Positions 43,407 to 52,294 of a stretch of DNA of 64,000 nt are shown one piece after another. Numbering within the stretch: the stretch's first letter is position 1; each line of letters begins with the position of its first letter. Under the pieces are notes generated by a model. The model saw nothing but the letters and a program-made list of their open reading frames with translations, was not told the DNA's origin and ran no database searches. The stretch is from Parabacteroides sp. PFB2-10 (GTDB lineage Bacteria; Bacteroidota; Bacteroidia; Bacteroidales; Tannerellaceae): assembly GCF_029893085.1 (NCBI RefSeq), contig NZ_JARXWI010000009.1, positions 1-64,000 of the forward strand, read 5' to 3'. A program made the translations under genes and the position numbers.

Positions 43407-43932
43407 TATCAGGTTGATATCCCAACTGGTTTTATGGAATGATAAACGTGCCTTTGACAGCTTGGTCTTAAAGTACCAATCGTCTGTGCGGCGGTTCATC
43501 ATGCATCTGACCATGGGCGACCAAGCATTAAGCGAAGACCTGGCACAGGAGACATTTATCAAGGCTTACCTGAATATAAAAAGTTTTCAGGCTGTTTCCG
43601 GTTTCTCGACCTGGCTGTTCCGGATCGCTTACAATGTGTTCTATGATTCGGTACGCACCCGGAAATACTTTGAAGAGATCGATGTGGAAACAATAGATAA
43701 TTCCCATCAGGTGACAAATTCCTTTTCATCGGAAAAGGAAGATATTTATAAAGCATTATCTTTATTGCGCAAAGAGGAACAGGTGGTGCTATTGTTGTTC
43801 TATATGGAGGATAAAACCCAGAAAGAGATTGCCGGAATAACGGGATACCCGCTTGGAACGGTGAAAACTTTTTTATTGAAAGGGAAAGAGAGAGTGAAAG
43901 ATTACCTAATAAAGGCTGGTTATGGAGAATAG
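43387..43932 (+). CDS. ECF-type RNA polymerase sigma factor, second
   Basis: A 181-residue sigma factor. Sigma2 (about 20-90) contains LSEDLAQETFIKAYLNIKSF and FSTWLFRIAYNVFYD. Sigma4 (about 120-175) contains KEIAGITGYPLGTVKTFLLKGKERV. It overlaps both neighbours (20 bp upstream, 11 bp downstream), so the three genes form one translationally linked module. Confidence 0.92.
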   Translation: MKEKAADIRLISQLVLWNDKRAFDSLVLKYQSSVRRFIMHLTMGDQALSEDLAQETFIKAYLNIKSFQAVSGFSTWLFRIAYNVFYDSVRTRKYFEEIDVETIDNSHQVTNSFSSEKEDIYKALSLLRKEEQVVLLLFYMEDKTQKEIAGITGYPLGTVKTFLLKGKERVKDYLIKAGYGE

Positions 43933-44239
43933 ATCAGATAAAATAATAAAAGATTTTTTTGCTGTTAACAAGGAGGATATCCCTGATAACGGTTTCACAG
44001 AGAGGCTGAGGGAACATTTGCCGGTTCGGCGAAAGTCATACAACTGGATTGTTCCGCTTTTTTCACTGATTGGCGTCATTCTCTCCTTCTTCTTATGCCT
44101 GTATAACGATCTCTTCACCCGCATTGGTAAACATATCGTGGATCATCCCATTGATTTTTTTGTTCCGTTATTACTCTTCCCTATTATCTGTTTGTTTGTT
44201 ATACAGATGGTGGTTAAAAAGGAAGATGAATTCATCTGA
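43922..44239 (+). CDS. Putative anti-sigma membrane protein
   Basis: A 105-residue protein. A cytoplasmic N-terminus of about 40 residues (DKIIKDFFAVNKEDIPDNGFTERLREHLP) precedes two transmembrane helices (about 42-62 and 78-98). The NGFTERL-type segment and position immediately after a sigma gene match small DUF5056-like anti-sigma proteins of Bacteroidetes. Role inferred. Confidence 0.7.
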   Translation: MENRSDKIIKDFFAVNKEDIPDNGFTERLREHLPVRRKSYNWIVPLFSLIGVILSFFLCLYNDLFTRIGKHIVDHPIDFFVPLLLFPIICLFVIQMVVKKEDEFI

Positions 44240-44279
44240 AAAAATATAATAATCGAACAGAATAAAGCCTGAATTGTCA

Positions 44280-45797
44280 ATGGACAACACCCGCAAATAC
44301 TTCGACCTGAACAGGGAAGATGCCCGCCAGCGAATCGATGATGAATCGTGTTATGACCTGAATCTGGACGAACTCTTTACCTTTATCAATCACACCCATT
44401 CGTCGATCGGCAAGCAATACCTCTACAATCTGTTGCGCCACATCCCGCATACAAACAGGATCCAGCCGTATGAATCGTGGTTGGATCGCTACCGCACGGA
44501 TGAGAGCTTACGCAAAAAACTACCTCTTCTCTTAAAGAAATTGGATCACCGCGACGCGTACGACGTCTATTCGTTGATCGAACAGGACTATATCCCTTAC
44601 TCAAAAAACAAGGTCTATCTGTTGCGTGTGCTGCAACTCTTGCCGACTCTTCTGTTGGGCAGCTATTTTATTTTCCGCTCGCCTGTCATTCTTCTATTGG
44701 CGATTGCTATCTTTTTTGTCAATGCCATAATTCATTACCGGGCGAAAACGATCTCTTTTGTCTATTCCGGCTCTATGCCACAGATGTATAATATGATTGT
44801 CCTGGCAGAGAAGCTGGCGGCAATGCCTGCGGTCAGGGAGGTGAACCCCGAAATAGAAAAGGAGATAAAGAAGGTAAACCCGCTCAGGCGGAAACTCTCT
44901 GTCTTCAAACTGGATGTGAAACTGGAAGCCGACCTGGCCATTATCGTATGGACTTTGCGCGAACTGGTGAAAATATTCTTCCTGCAAGACCCGTTGACAC
45001 TGAACAGATCCTTTCTTCTTCTCCGGCAGGAAAAAGAGTCGCTGCAAGCGATCTTCTCTTTTGTCGGCCTGGTCGACACGTTACAGTCGATCGTCACCCT
45101 GCGCGAAGTGATGCCCTACTACTGCCTGCCGCAGTTTGAAGAGGGGCCTTTGGTAGCTAAAGAGTTGTATCATCCGCTTATACCCGACTGCGTTTCCAAT
45201 TCATTTACTGCGGATCACCATTCGTTTTTGGTATTGGGTTCGAATATGTCGGGCAAAACCTCTTTTGTGCGCACCGTAGGGGTCAACGTATTGTTGGCGC
45301 AAACCATCCACACCGCCTTTGCCCACAGCCTGCAATTGCCGCCTCAAAACATCAGCGTTTCCATCTCTATGGACGACAGTCTGTTGGAAGGACAAAGCTA
45401 TTATCTGCGGGAGGTCATGCGTATGAAGCAAATCTTGACAGAAACCACCGAAGGATATAACCTGATCCTATTAGACGAACTTTTCAAAGGAACGAACACC
45501 GTTGAACGCATTGCCGCAGCCAAAGCGGTGTTAGACTACCTTGCCTCCAACCCGAAGAACCTGATCCTTGTGGCCACCCACGATGTGGAACTGATCGAAC
45601 TGCTTCGCGAACGCTTCATTCCTATCTACTTCACGGAGAATATCGAAGAGGGAAAGCTCTCCTTCAACTATAAAATCAACTACGAACGCAGTGTGCAGAA
45701 AAACGCCATCCGCATCCTGGAGCTCTATGGGTTCCCTTCAGAAGTAGTTGAAAATGCCCTCGCGACCGCCGGACATTATACCAAACAAGGTGAATGA
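44280..45797 (+). CDS. MutS-family ATPase without mismatch-recognition domain
   Basis: A 505-residue protein. The C-terminal MutS ATPase domain has Walker A LGSNMSGKTSF near residue 325 and Walker B LILLDELFKGTNT near 398. Two hydrophobic segments (about residues 120-160, LLPTLLLGSYFIF and VILLLAIAIFFV) replace the DNA-clamp regions, so it may be membrane-associated. It lacks the N-terminal mismatch-binding domain and is not MutS1. The ATG at 44280 is used rather than the TTG at 44274. This type is widespread in Bacteroidetes with no firm function. Confidence 0.82.
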   Translation: MDNTRKYFDLNREDARQRIDDESCYDLNLDELFTFINHTHSSIGKQYLYNLLRHIPHTNRIQPYESWLDRYRTDESLRKKLPLLLKKLDHRDAYDVYSLIEQDYIPYSKNKVYLLRVLQLLPTLLLGSYFIFRSPVILLLAIAIFFVNAIIHYRAKTISFVYSGSMPQMYNMIVLAEKLAAMPAVREVNPEIEKEIKKVNPLRRKLSVFKLDVKLEADLAIIVWTLRELVKIFFLQDPLTLNRSFLLLRQEKESLQAIFSFVGLVDTLQSIVTLREVMPYYCLPQFEEGPLVAKELYHPLIPDCVSNSFTADHHSFLVLGSNMSGKTSFVRTVGVNVLLAQTIHTAFAHSLQLPPQNISVSISMDDSLLEGQSYYLREVMRMKQILTETTEGYNLILLDELFKGTNTVERIAAAKAVLDYLASNPKNLILVATHDVELIELLRERFIPIYFTENIEEGKLSFNYKINYERSVQKNAIRILELYGFPSEVVENALATAGHYTKQGE

Positions 45798-45818
45798 CTT
45801 GTTTTTTTTCTTCCCTTG

Positions 45819-45848
45819 TTGTAATGTTTTCGCTCCTGATGTGTCTTA
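45819..45848 (+). promoter_or_regulatory. Candidate ECF-type promoter of the third sigma gene
   Basis: TTGTAATGTTTT at 45819-45830 and TGTCTTA at 45842-45848 are separated by 11 bp, the same layout as upstream of the sigma gene at 30577. The start codon follows 7 bp later, which would give a very short leader. Confidence 0.5.
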
Positions 45849-45855
45849 CTTATAA

Positions 45856-46356
45856 ATGACAGAAATGAACGCGGAATTATTCAGGCACACCTATTATCCC
45901 TATTACCGGAAACTATACCGGATAGCATATAGTATATTGGAGAGTTCTCAGGATGCGGAAGATATGGTGCAGGAAGTCTATCTAAAGCTTTGGAACAGGC
46001 GAAACGAATTAGACGCTATCCAGGTTCCGGAAGCCTATATTGTGGAGGTAACGCGAAACCTCTGCCTGAACTCGATCCGCCGGGCGGAACACAAACGAAC
46101 AGTAGCCTATGATTCCGATATGCAGGAGCCCGAGTCTCTATATACACAGATGGAAGTGAAAGATGAGGTTGAGCTGTTGATGGATCGGATAAACCTACTG
46201 CAAGACAGGCCGAAGAAAATAGTCTTATTGAAAGATTATGAGGGTTACTCATACGAAGAGATCAGCGATATGCTTGGAATGAATATAAATCATATACGTG
46301 TCATACTGTCGCGTACACGGAAAACGTTGCGTGACTATTTTAACCAAAAAAGATAG
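45856..46356 (+). CDS. ECF-type RNA polymerase sigma factor, third
   Basis: A 166-residue sigma factor. Sigma2 contains ESSQDAEDMVQEVYLKLWNRRNE and the region around VTRNLCLNSIRR. Sigma4 contains YSYEEISDMLGMNINHIRVILSRTRKTLRDYF. The start could be ATG at 45856 or the Met four codons later (MNAELF). It is followed 3 bp later by an anti-sigma gene, then a secreted DUF4252-like gene. Confidence 0.92.
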   Translation: MTEMNAELFRHTYYPYYRKLYRIAYSILESSQDAEDMVQEVYLKLWNRRNELDAIQVPEAYIVEVTRNLCLNSIRRAEHKRTVAYDSDMQEPESLYTQMEVKDEVELLMDRINLLQDRPKKIVLLKDYEGYSYEEISDMLGMNINHIRVILSRTRKTLRDYFNQKR

Positions 46357-46359
46357 AAG

Positions 46360-46848
46360 ATGGAAACAGAAAAAATAAAAATACTGATCGACAGGTTTTA
46401 CCAGGGTGAAACCTCCCATGAAGAAGAGCAGTTCCTATTCGATTACTTTGCCTCCGAACATGTCGCTTCGGAATTGATCGATGAAAAGCCATACTTTGTG
46501 CGTATGAGGAACATGTCTGTCCCCGTCACCTTGCGTCCGAGAATAGAACAACTGTTCGACGATATGGAAAAAGAGGACAAGGAAAAGCAAAACAGGAAGC
46601 GACGAAAACCCCTATGGTGGCAGATCGCTACGGTGGCAGCCACCCTTGCCATAGCCTTCCTTATCGTCTTTCACGCCATGGAAAGAAATGATACGGATAA
46701 TACCACCGCTACTATCACGAAAGAAGAACAGCAAGCATTGGTGAAAGCGCTTGAATTACTTTCCATGAATTGGGAGAAAGGCTTGCAGCAGTTGGAAGAA
46801 ATCCCACGCAGCTTGGATCAGGTGAATGAAATAATAACTCAACAATAA
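46360..46848 (+). CDS. Anti-sigma factor, single-pass membrane protein
   Basis: A 162-residue protein. The cytoplasmic N-terminal part (about 1-84) begins METEKIKILIDRFYQGETSHEEEQFLFDYF, like Bacteroidetes anti-sigma factors. One transmembrane helix (about 86-108) and a periplasmic part of about 55 residues follow. It lies 3 bp after the ECF sigma gene. It would hold that sigma at the membrane. Confidence 0.82.
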   Translation: METEKIKILIDRFYQGETSHEEEQFLFDYFASEHVASELIDEKPYFVRMRNMSVPVTLRPRIEQLFDDMEKEDKEKQNRKRRKPLWWQIATVAATLAIAFLIVFHAMERNDTDNTTATITKEEQQALVKALELLSMNWEKGLQQLEEIPRSLDQVNEIITQQ

Positions 46849-46859
46849 ATAGATCGATT

Positions 46860-47396
46860 ATGAAAACAAAAATGATTAGTATTTTACTGGGAATCCTATT
46901 ATGTGCGACTTCACTTTATGCACAGAATACCCCTTTTAGCACCTTTCAAAGGAATCCTTATATAAAAACGACATTCATCACAAAATCGATGTTTGATCTG
47001 GTACCGGATTTGAAAGTAGGAAACACGACTATCAAAGAGATGAAGAACAAATTGGAACAGGTGGAGATTTACAACAATGAATCGAACGCCAGTGCCGGAT
47101 CTTTAGGGGATTTAATGAAGATGAATGCTGTTTCGATTATCGAAAGAGACTATGACCTAATACTATCTCTACAGGAAGGTAACACGGAAATTATGTTCTA
47201 TACACGCAAAGCAAAGCGAAATTCCTTGGTAAATGAAGCAAAGGCGGAGGCGAATGATAATCTAATTACCGATTTAGTGATGATCAATTATGATTCAAAG
47301 ACAAAGACTAACTATAACGGAGAGTGTACAGTCATCCGCATCGTCGGAAAGCTGACGGCTGAAGATATCCGAAAGTTCGCAAGCGTAAAACAATAA
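46860..47396 (+). CDS. Secreted DUF4252-like protein
   Basis: A 178-residue exported protein with a signal peptide ending near residue 21 (LLCATSLYAQ). The body contains TKSMFDLVPDLKVG, EMKNKLEQVEIYNNES and TVIRIVGKLTAEDIRKFA, a pattern of DUF4252 proteins, which often follow an ECF sigma and its anti-sigma. It may be the sensor or target of that module. The function is not known. A strong terminator closes the operon. Confidence 0.7.
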   Translation: MKTKMISILLGILLCATSLYAQNTPFSTFQRNPYIKTTFITKSMFDLVPDLKVGNTTIKEMKNKLEQVEIYNNESNASAGSLGDLMKMNAVSIIERDYDLILSLQEGNTEIMFYTRKAKRNSLVNEAKAEANDNLITDLVMINYDSKTKTNYNGECTVIRIVGKLTAEDIRKFASVKQ

Positions 47397-47431
47397 TCAT
47401 ATAGCTCGCTTCCCACATTAGTCGTTTTCAT

Positions 47432-47470
47432 ACACAAAAACAGCCAGGCACATCCTGGCTGTTTTTGTGT
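47432..47470 (+). terminator. Intrinsic terminator of the third sigma operon
   Basis: 17-bp perfect arms, 47432-47448 and 47454-47470, centred on GCCAGG/CCTGGC with a CACAT loop. The second arm contains TTTTT. Confidence 0.9.
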
Positions 47471-47510
47471 GTTTATAAAAGTTAAAACAGACCATTTCCC
47501 TCACACCCCC

Positions 47511-47640
47511 CCAATTTACGATTTGTAATTTCCGCCCGACTTTGCGCGCAAAAAAGCGGGACTTCGGAGACAAACTCCCGGGAGAAACACTTTTTAACGT
47601 ATGGATTTGTAAGCAAAACGGGCGTTTTGCTTACAGTCCG
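47511..47640 (-). repeat. Dispersed CTCCCGGGAG repeat, copy 5
   Basis: Reverse copy of the second subtype, which ends in CCAATTTACGATTTGTAATT at 47511-47530 instead of the TGACAAAATG end. It contains CTCCCGGGAG and a perfect 13-bp stem, TGTAAGCAAAACG at 47608-47620 with CGTTTTGCTTACA at 47623-47635. Confidence 0.9.
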
Positions 47641-47697
47641 TATTTTAACATTTCGAGAGAGACCACCTCTCCCCCTGGAGGCTAACCCCAAAGTAGA

Positions 47698-47785
47698 CTT
47701 AAACACAGAGGCACTAAAAATTATTTAAAAGATGGAGTTCACAGAGGATATTTCCTATTTCCTATTTCCTATCTCCTATCTCCTT
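47698..47785. repeat. ACACAGAGGCAC-type repeat and a short tandem array
   Basis: 47701-47750 reads AACACAGAGGCACTAAAAA, then GGAGTTCACAGAGGATAT, and resembles the left arm of the repeat at 54125-54240. From about 47750 to 47785 there is a 7-bp tandem array, ATTTCCT three times then ATCTCCT twice. Most of the remaining 47786-47940 is AT-rich with no gene seen. Confidence 0.6.
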
Positions 47786-47943
47786 CAATTATTACCAAAT
47801 TCAAAGATCTCCTCAATCGCTAAACAGTGACCGATTGCTGGATAAAGTGTTAAATTGTACGAATAGATCTTTTTAATGTTTTAAAATACCCCTCTTTTCC
47901 CCTTGTTTGAAAGTATCCTCTTTTTCTCTCATTTTTTTCTAAG

Positions 47944-47951
47944 TATATTTG
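47944..47951 (+). promoter_or_regulatory. -7 box upstream of the RND efflux operon
   Basis: TATATTTG at 47944-47951 is the only good -7 box in the 738-bp gap before the efflux operon. It would give a leader of about 175 nt that contains the small ORF at 47970. No convincing -33 TTTG was seen at the right distance. Confidence 0.5.
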
Positions 47952-47969
47952 TAAACAACCAGATACGTC

Positions 47970-48095
47970 ATGAAAATCTTCGGGCGAGATCGGGTTGTGT
48001 TTAATTTTCGCTCTATGGGTAAGCAGTCGGTCTGCTTCGTATGGCGAATGAGTATCGAGAGGAGATTAAACCATTTGGGTCTTCTCCGGTCATAA
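47970..48095 (+). CDS. Possible 41-residue leader ORF before the efflux operon
   Basis: An ATG 18 bp after the -7 box opens a 41-codon frame that ends with TAA at 48093-48095, 39 bp before the efflux adaptor start. The predicted peptide is basic and aromatic (MKIFGRDRVVFNF, then SVCFVWRMSIERRLNHL). It may be a regulatory leader peptide or a small membrane-active protein. It could also be chance. No homologue is recognised. Confidence 0.35.
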   Translation: MKIFGRDRVVFNFRSMGKQSVCFVWRMSIERRLNHLGLLRS

Positions 48096-48134
48096 ATTGA
48101 ATCTATGTTAACACATAATTAAACCTATTACAAG

Positions 48135-49229
48135 ATGAGCAAGAGTGCGAAATGGATACTCCTCGGAGTTATCGTATTGTTTATTATTGGCATTATTCTT
48201 TTCCCGAAACTAAAAAACAAGCTGAGCGCTTCCCAGCAGGAGGCTCCTCCAGTGACGGCAACCGTTTCGCCACGAAACCAAGTGTTGAATATCAATGCCG
48301 AAGTATTAACACATCAGACACTAACCGATAAAACAACTGTTTTAGGCAGCACGATCCCCGACGAGGAGGTCAATCTCTCTTTTGAGTCGTCCGGGAAGAT
48401 TGTTGCGATCTATTTCACGGAAGGAACCCATGCGAAAGAGGGCGATTTGCTTGCGAAGATCAACGACAAGCCGCTCCAGGCTCAATTGCGGAAATTAGAG
48501 GCACAGGTGCCCTTGGCGCGCGACCGGGTCTATCGGCAGCATACCCTGTTGGAGCGAGATGCCGTCAGTCAGGAAGCCTATGAGCAGGTAACGACAGAAT
48601 ATGAAAAGCTAATGGCGGATATCGACCTGGTAAAGGCCAATATCGCCCAGACAGAACTGCGCGCGCCTTTTGACGGGATCATTGGACTCCGCTCAGTCAG
48701 CGAAGGTGCCTATGTCACCCCTTCTACGATGATTGCGAAGCTGACTAAGATTATGCCGCTGAAAATCGAATTTTCGGTGAATGAAAAATATGATACCGAA
48801 ATCCGTAAAGGAACGGATATCAAGTTCAGTATAATGAATTCCGAAGACAGGTATATGGACTATCAGGCTAAGGTATATGCGGTAGAAAGCAAGATCACGC
48901 AGGACACGCGCTCCCTGATAGCCCGTGCAATCTATCCGAATCCCAACGAACATATTACACCGGGGCGTTTCGTTTCCATCGAAGTGACCAAAGAAGCGAT
49001 CGAGAATGCGTTAGCCATTCCCAGCGAAGCGGTCATTCCGGAGATGGGAAAAAACATTGTTTACCGCTATAAAGGCGGAGTGGCTCAGGCGGCCGAGATC
49101 CTGATCGGCTTGCGTACGGAAGAAAGAGTACAGGTATTGGAGGGACTAAGTGTGGGAGATACGTTGATTACGACCGGTGTCATGCAGTTGCGTTCCGGGA
49201 TGAAAGTCACAATAGATAACCTGTATTAA
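48135..49229 (+). CDS. RND efflux periplasmic adaptor (membrane fusion protein)
   Basis: A 364-residue HlyD/AcrA-family protein. An N-terminal anchor helix (about 6-23) is followed by a lipoyl-like half (VNLSFESSGKIVAIYFTEGTHAKEGDLLAKI), an alpha hairpin (about 120-165), the second lipoyl half (ELRAPFDGIIGLRSVSEGAYVTPSTMI), a beta-barrel and the membrane-proximal domain ending near LQVRSG-like MQLRSGMKV. It links the inner-membrane pump to the outer-membrane channel. First gene of a three-gene efflux operon. Confidence 0.93.
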   Translation: MSKSAKWILLGVIVLFIIGIILFPKLKNKLSASQQEAPPVTATVSPRNQVLNINAEVLTHQTLTDKTTVLGSTIPDEEVNLSFESSGKIVAIYFTEGTHAKEGDLLAKINDKPLQAQLRKLEAQVPLARDRVYRQHTLLERDAVSQEAYEQVTTEYEKLMADIDLVKANIAQTELRAPFDGIIGLRSVSEGAYVTPSTMIAKLTKIMPLKIEFSVNEKYDTEIRKGTDIKFSIMNSEDRYMDYQAKVYAVESKITQDTRSLIARAIYPNPNEHITPGRFVSIEVTKEAIENALAIPSEAVIPEMGKNIVYRYKGGVAQAAEILIGLRTEERVQVLEGLSVGDTLITTGVMQLRSGMKVTIDNLY

Positions 49230-49239
49230 TTCGGATCCT

Positions 49240-52200
49240 ATGGCTAATATATCAGAATTAAGCATAAAGCGCCCTGTTCTTTCCACCGTGATGGTGCTTG
49301 TGATCCTCCTTTTCGGGTTGATCGGTTACCAATCGCTCGGTGTGCGCGAGTTCCCCAGTGTCGATCAGCCGATCATTACCGTAAGCACCTCTTATCCGGG
49401 AGCGAATGCGGAGGTGATCATGAACCAGATCACGGAACCTCTGGAACAGAATATCAACGGTATTCCGGGTATTCGATCCCTGAGCAGTACCAGTAGTCAG
49501 GGAAGCAGCCGTATCACGGTGGAGTTCGAACTATCTGTCGATCTGGAGACGGCAGCCAACGACGTGCGCGATAAGGTGTCGCGTGCCCAGCGTTATCTGC
49601 CGCGCGATTGTGACCCACCTACCGTATCGAAGGCCGATGCCGATGCCACGCCTATTATGCAGGTCGGTATCCGCAGCCAGAGCCGTTCGCTGATGGAACT
49701 GAGCGAGATTGCCGAGTTGACGGTGAAGGAGCGTTTGCAAACGATCCAAAACGTGAGTGGAGTGGACATCTGGGGGCAGAAGCGCTACTCCATGCGCCTG
49801 TGGCTCGATCCGGTGAAGATGGCCGGTTACGGTGTGACCCCGCTCGATATCCGCAACGCGGTTGATGCGGAGAATGTGGAATTGCCTTCCGGTAGTATCG
49901 AAGGAAATACGGTCGACCTCTCGATCCGTACCATGGGGCTGATGACCACGTCGCAGGAGTTCAATGACCTGATCGTAAAACAGAGCGACGGTCATATCGT
50001 TCGCTTTAAAGATATCGGTCGTGCCGAATTGGCACCCGAAGACCTGCGCAGTTTCCTCAAACGCAACGGTGAGCCGATGGTGATCAATGTGATTGTGCCC
50101 CAGCCGGGAGCCAACCATATCGAGATTGCCGACGAAGCATACAATCGTATCGAACAATTGAAGAAAGACCTGCCGGAAGATGTCACCATCGAGATGGTTT
50201 ACGATAATACCCACTTTATCCGCGCCTCTATTGCCGAAGTGCAGGAGACGATCTACGTCGCCTTCCTGTTGGTGGTGCTGATCATCTTTATGTTCCTGCG
50301 CGACTGGCGTGTGACGCTGGTACCGGTTGTGGTGATTCCGGTCTCCTTAGTTGGGGCGTTCTTTGTGATGTTTATCGCCGGATTCTCCATCAATGTATTG
50401 TCGTTGCTTGCCGTCGTTCTTTCGGTGGGGCTGGTGGTCGACGATGCGATTGTGGTCACCGAGAATATTTATGTGCGCATCGAACGGGGCATGCGGCCGA
50501 GAGAGGCCGGGATCGAAGGCTCGAAAGAGATCTTCTTTGCCGTCTTATCGACGACCGTCACCCTGATCGCCGTCTTTATCCCAATTGTCTTTATGGAGGG
50601 AATGACCGGACGACTTTTCAAAGAGTTCAGTATCGTGATTGCCGGATCGGTGGCTATTTCTTCGTTTGTGGCGCTTACGTTCACCCCTATGCTGGCCACG
50701 AAGCTATTGAAAAGACGCGAGAAGCAAAACTGGTTCTACCGCAAGACCGAGCCTTTCTTCGATTGGATGAATCGCTTTTATGAACGTACATTAAATGCCT
50801 TCCTCAATAAGAAATGGATCGCCCTCCCTCTTATCGCCGTTCTTTTGTTCCTGATAGCTTTCCTTTGGCAGAAGATCCCCTCCGAACTGGCTCCGCTGGA
50901 AGACCGTTCGATGGTATCGATCAATATGCGCGGGCCGGAGGGAACAACCTTTGAGTTTGTCCGCGACTTTGCCGAACGCATCGAGGTCATTGCCGATTCT
51001 ATTGCGCCTGAGCGGCTGTCGGTCACGACCCGCGCCTTCGGAACGAGCGGGTTCCTAAGTGTTTTCTTGCCGGATATCAAAGACCGCGAACGTTCGCAAA
51101 TGGAGATCGCCGACGCTTTGACGGCGGCTGTGCGTCCTGAAACCAAAGCCAGGGCGTTCGTGCAGCAACAGTCTACTTTCGGAGGCCGTCGCGGAGGAAT
51201 GCCTGTGCAGTATGTATTGCAAACCACCAGTATCGATAAACTGCGTGAGTTCATTCCCGAATTCATGAATAAGGTGAGTGAAAGCCCGGTGTTTCAGATG
51301 GCCGATGTGAACCTCAAATTCACCAAACCCGAGACCCGGATCGAGATCGATCGCGATAAAGCCTCGCTGTTGGGTGTAAGTACCCGTAACATCGCCCAGA
51401 CCCTGCAATACGCCCTGAGCGGACAGCGCATGGGCTACTTCTATATGAACGGGAAACAATACCAGATCTTGGGCGAAATCAATCGTCAGCAGCGCAATAC
51501 CCCGCTGGATCTGAAATCGATCTACGTGCGCAACAACAGCGGATCGATGATCCAGTTGGATAACCTGGTGGTCTTGCGCGAGGATGTGGCGCCGCCGCAG
51601 CTCTACCGTTACAACCGTTTTGTGTCGGCAACCGTTTCGAGTGGTCTGGCCAAAGGCTACACCCTGGGCGACGGATTGGATGAGATGGACCGCATCGCGG
51701 CGGAGGTGCTCGACGATAGTTTCCGTACCGCCCTCTCGGGTGAATCGAAAGAATTCCGTGAAAGCTCCGACAGTTTGATGTTTGCCCTGGTCTTGGCGCT
51801 TGTTATGATCTACCTTGTGTTGGCGGCTCAGTTCGAGAGCTTCAAAGATCCATTGGTGGTTATGTTCACCGTGCCGCTGGCTATCGCGGGTGCCTTGCTC
51901 TTTATGAGCGCTTCGGGTGTGACTATGAATATCTTTAGTCAGATCGGTATTATCATGTTGATCGGGCTGGTGGCCAAGAACGGGATTCTGATTGTTGAAT
52001 TTGCCAACCAGCGCCAAGAGACAGGTCTGCCGCTCGCTCTCGCCATACGCACCGCTTCGGCACAGCGCTTGCGTCCGATTCTGATGACCAGTACCTCGAC
52101 CATCCTCGGATTGCTGCCGCTTGTCTTCGCTTCGGCTGAAGGAGCCAACCAGCGTGTCGCCATGGGGACGGCCGTAGTGGGAGGGATGCTCGTGTCGACT

Positions 52201-52293
52201 TTCCTTACCCTCTATATCGTACCGGCCATGTATGCCTATATATCCACCGACCGACAGAAAAAACAGAAACAGAAACAGGAAGAAGAAAAATAA
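49240..52293 (+). CDS. RND multidrug efflux permease (HAE1/AcrB family)
   Basis: A 1017-residue inner-membrane proton-driven pump of normal length. It has 12 predicted helices with two large periplasmic loops. The N-terminal SIKRPVLSTVMVLVILLFGL, VREFPSVDQPIITVSTSYPGA, and the proton-relay aspartates in LSVGLVVDDAIVVTEN (TM4) are clear. The C-terminal half repeats the layout with IGLVAKNGILIVEFAN. It exports drugs, bile acids or lipophilic compounds. The specific substrate is unknown. It lies 10 bp after the adaptor gene and 1 bp before the channel gene. Confidence 0.95.
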   Translation: MANISELSIKRPVLSTVMVLVILLFGLIGYQSLGVREFPSVDQPIITVSTSYPGANAEVIMNQITEPLEQNINGIPGIRSLSSTSSQGSSRITVEFELSVDLETAANDVRDKVSRAQRYLPRDCDPPTVSKADADATPIMQVGIRSQSRSLMELSEIAELTVKERLQTIQNVSGVDIWGQKRYSMRLWLDPVKMAGYGVTPLDIRNAVDAENVELPSGSIEGNTVDLSIRTMGLMTTSQEFNDLIVKQSDGHIVRFKDIGRAELAPEDLRSFLKRNGEPMVINVIVPQPGANHIEIADEAYNRIEQLKKDLPEDVTIEMVYDNTHFIRASIAEVQETIYVAFLLVVLIIFMFLRDWRVTLVPVVVIPVSLVGAFFVMFIAGFSINVLSLLAVVLSVGLVVDDAIVVTENIYVRIERGMRPREAGIEGSKEIFFAVLSTTVTLIAVFIPIVFMEGMTGRLFKEFSIVIAGSVAISSFVALTFTPMLATKLLKRREKQNWFYRKTEPFFDWMNRFYERTLNAFLNKKWIALPLIAVLLFLIAFLWQKIPSELAPLEDRSMVSINMRGPEGTTFEFVRDFAERIEVIADSIAPERLSVTTRAFGTSGFLSVFLPDIKDRERSQMEIADALTAAVRPETKARAFVQQQSTFGGRRGGMPVQYVLQTTSIDKLREFIPEFMNKVSESPVFQMADVNLKFTKPETRIEIDRDKASLLGVSTRNIAQTLQYALSGQRMGYFYMNGKQYQILGEINRQQRNTPLDLKSIYVRNNSGSMIQLDNLVVLREDVAPPQLYRYNRFVSATVSSGLAKGYTLGDGLDEMDRIAAEVLDDSFRTALSGESKEFRESSDSLMFALVLALVMIYLVLAAQFESFKDPLVVMFTVPLAIAGALLFMSASGVTMNIFSQIGIIMLIGLVAKNGILIVEFANQRQETGLPLALAIRTASAQRLRPILMTSTSTILGLLPLVFASAEGANQRVAMGTAVVGGMLVSTFLTLYIVPAMYAYISTDRQKKQKQKQEEEK

Positions 52294-52294
52294 C

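Noticed and set aside
47750-47785. CRISPR array
   Set aside because: The 7-bp units are contiguous with no spacers, so it is a simple tandem repeat.
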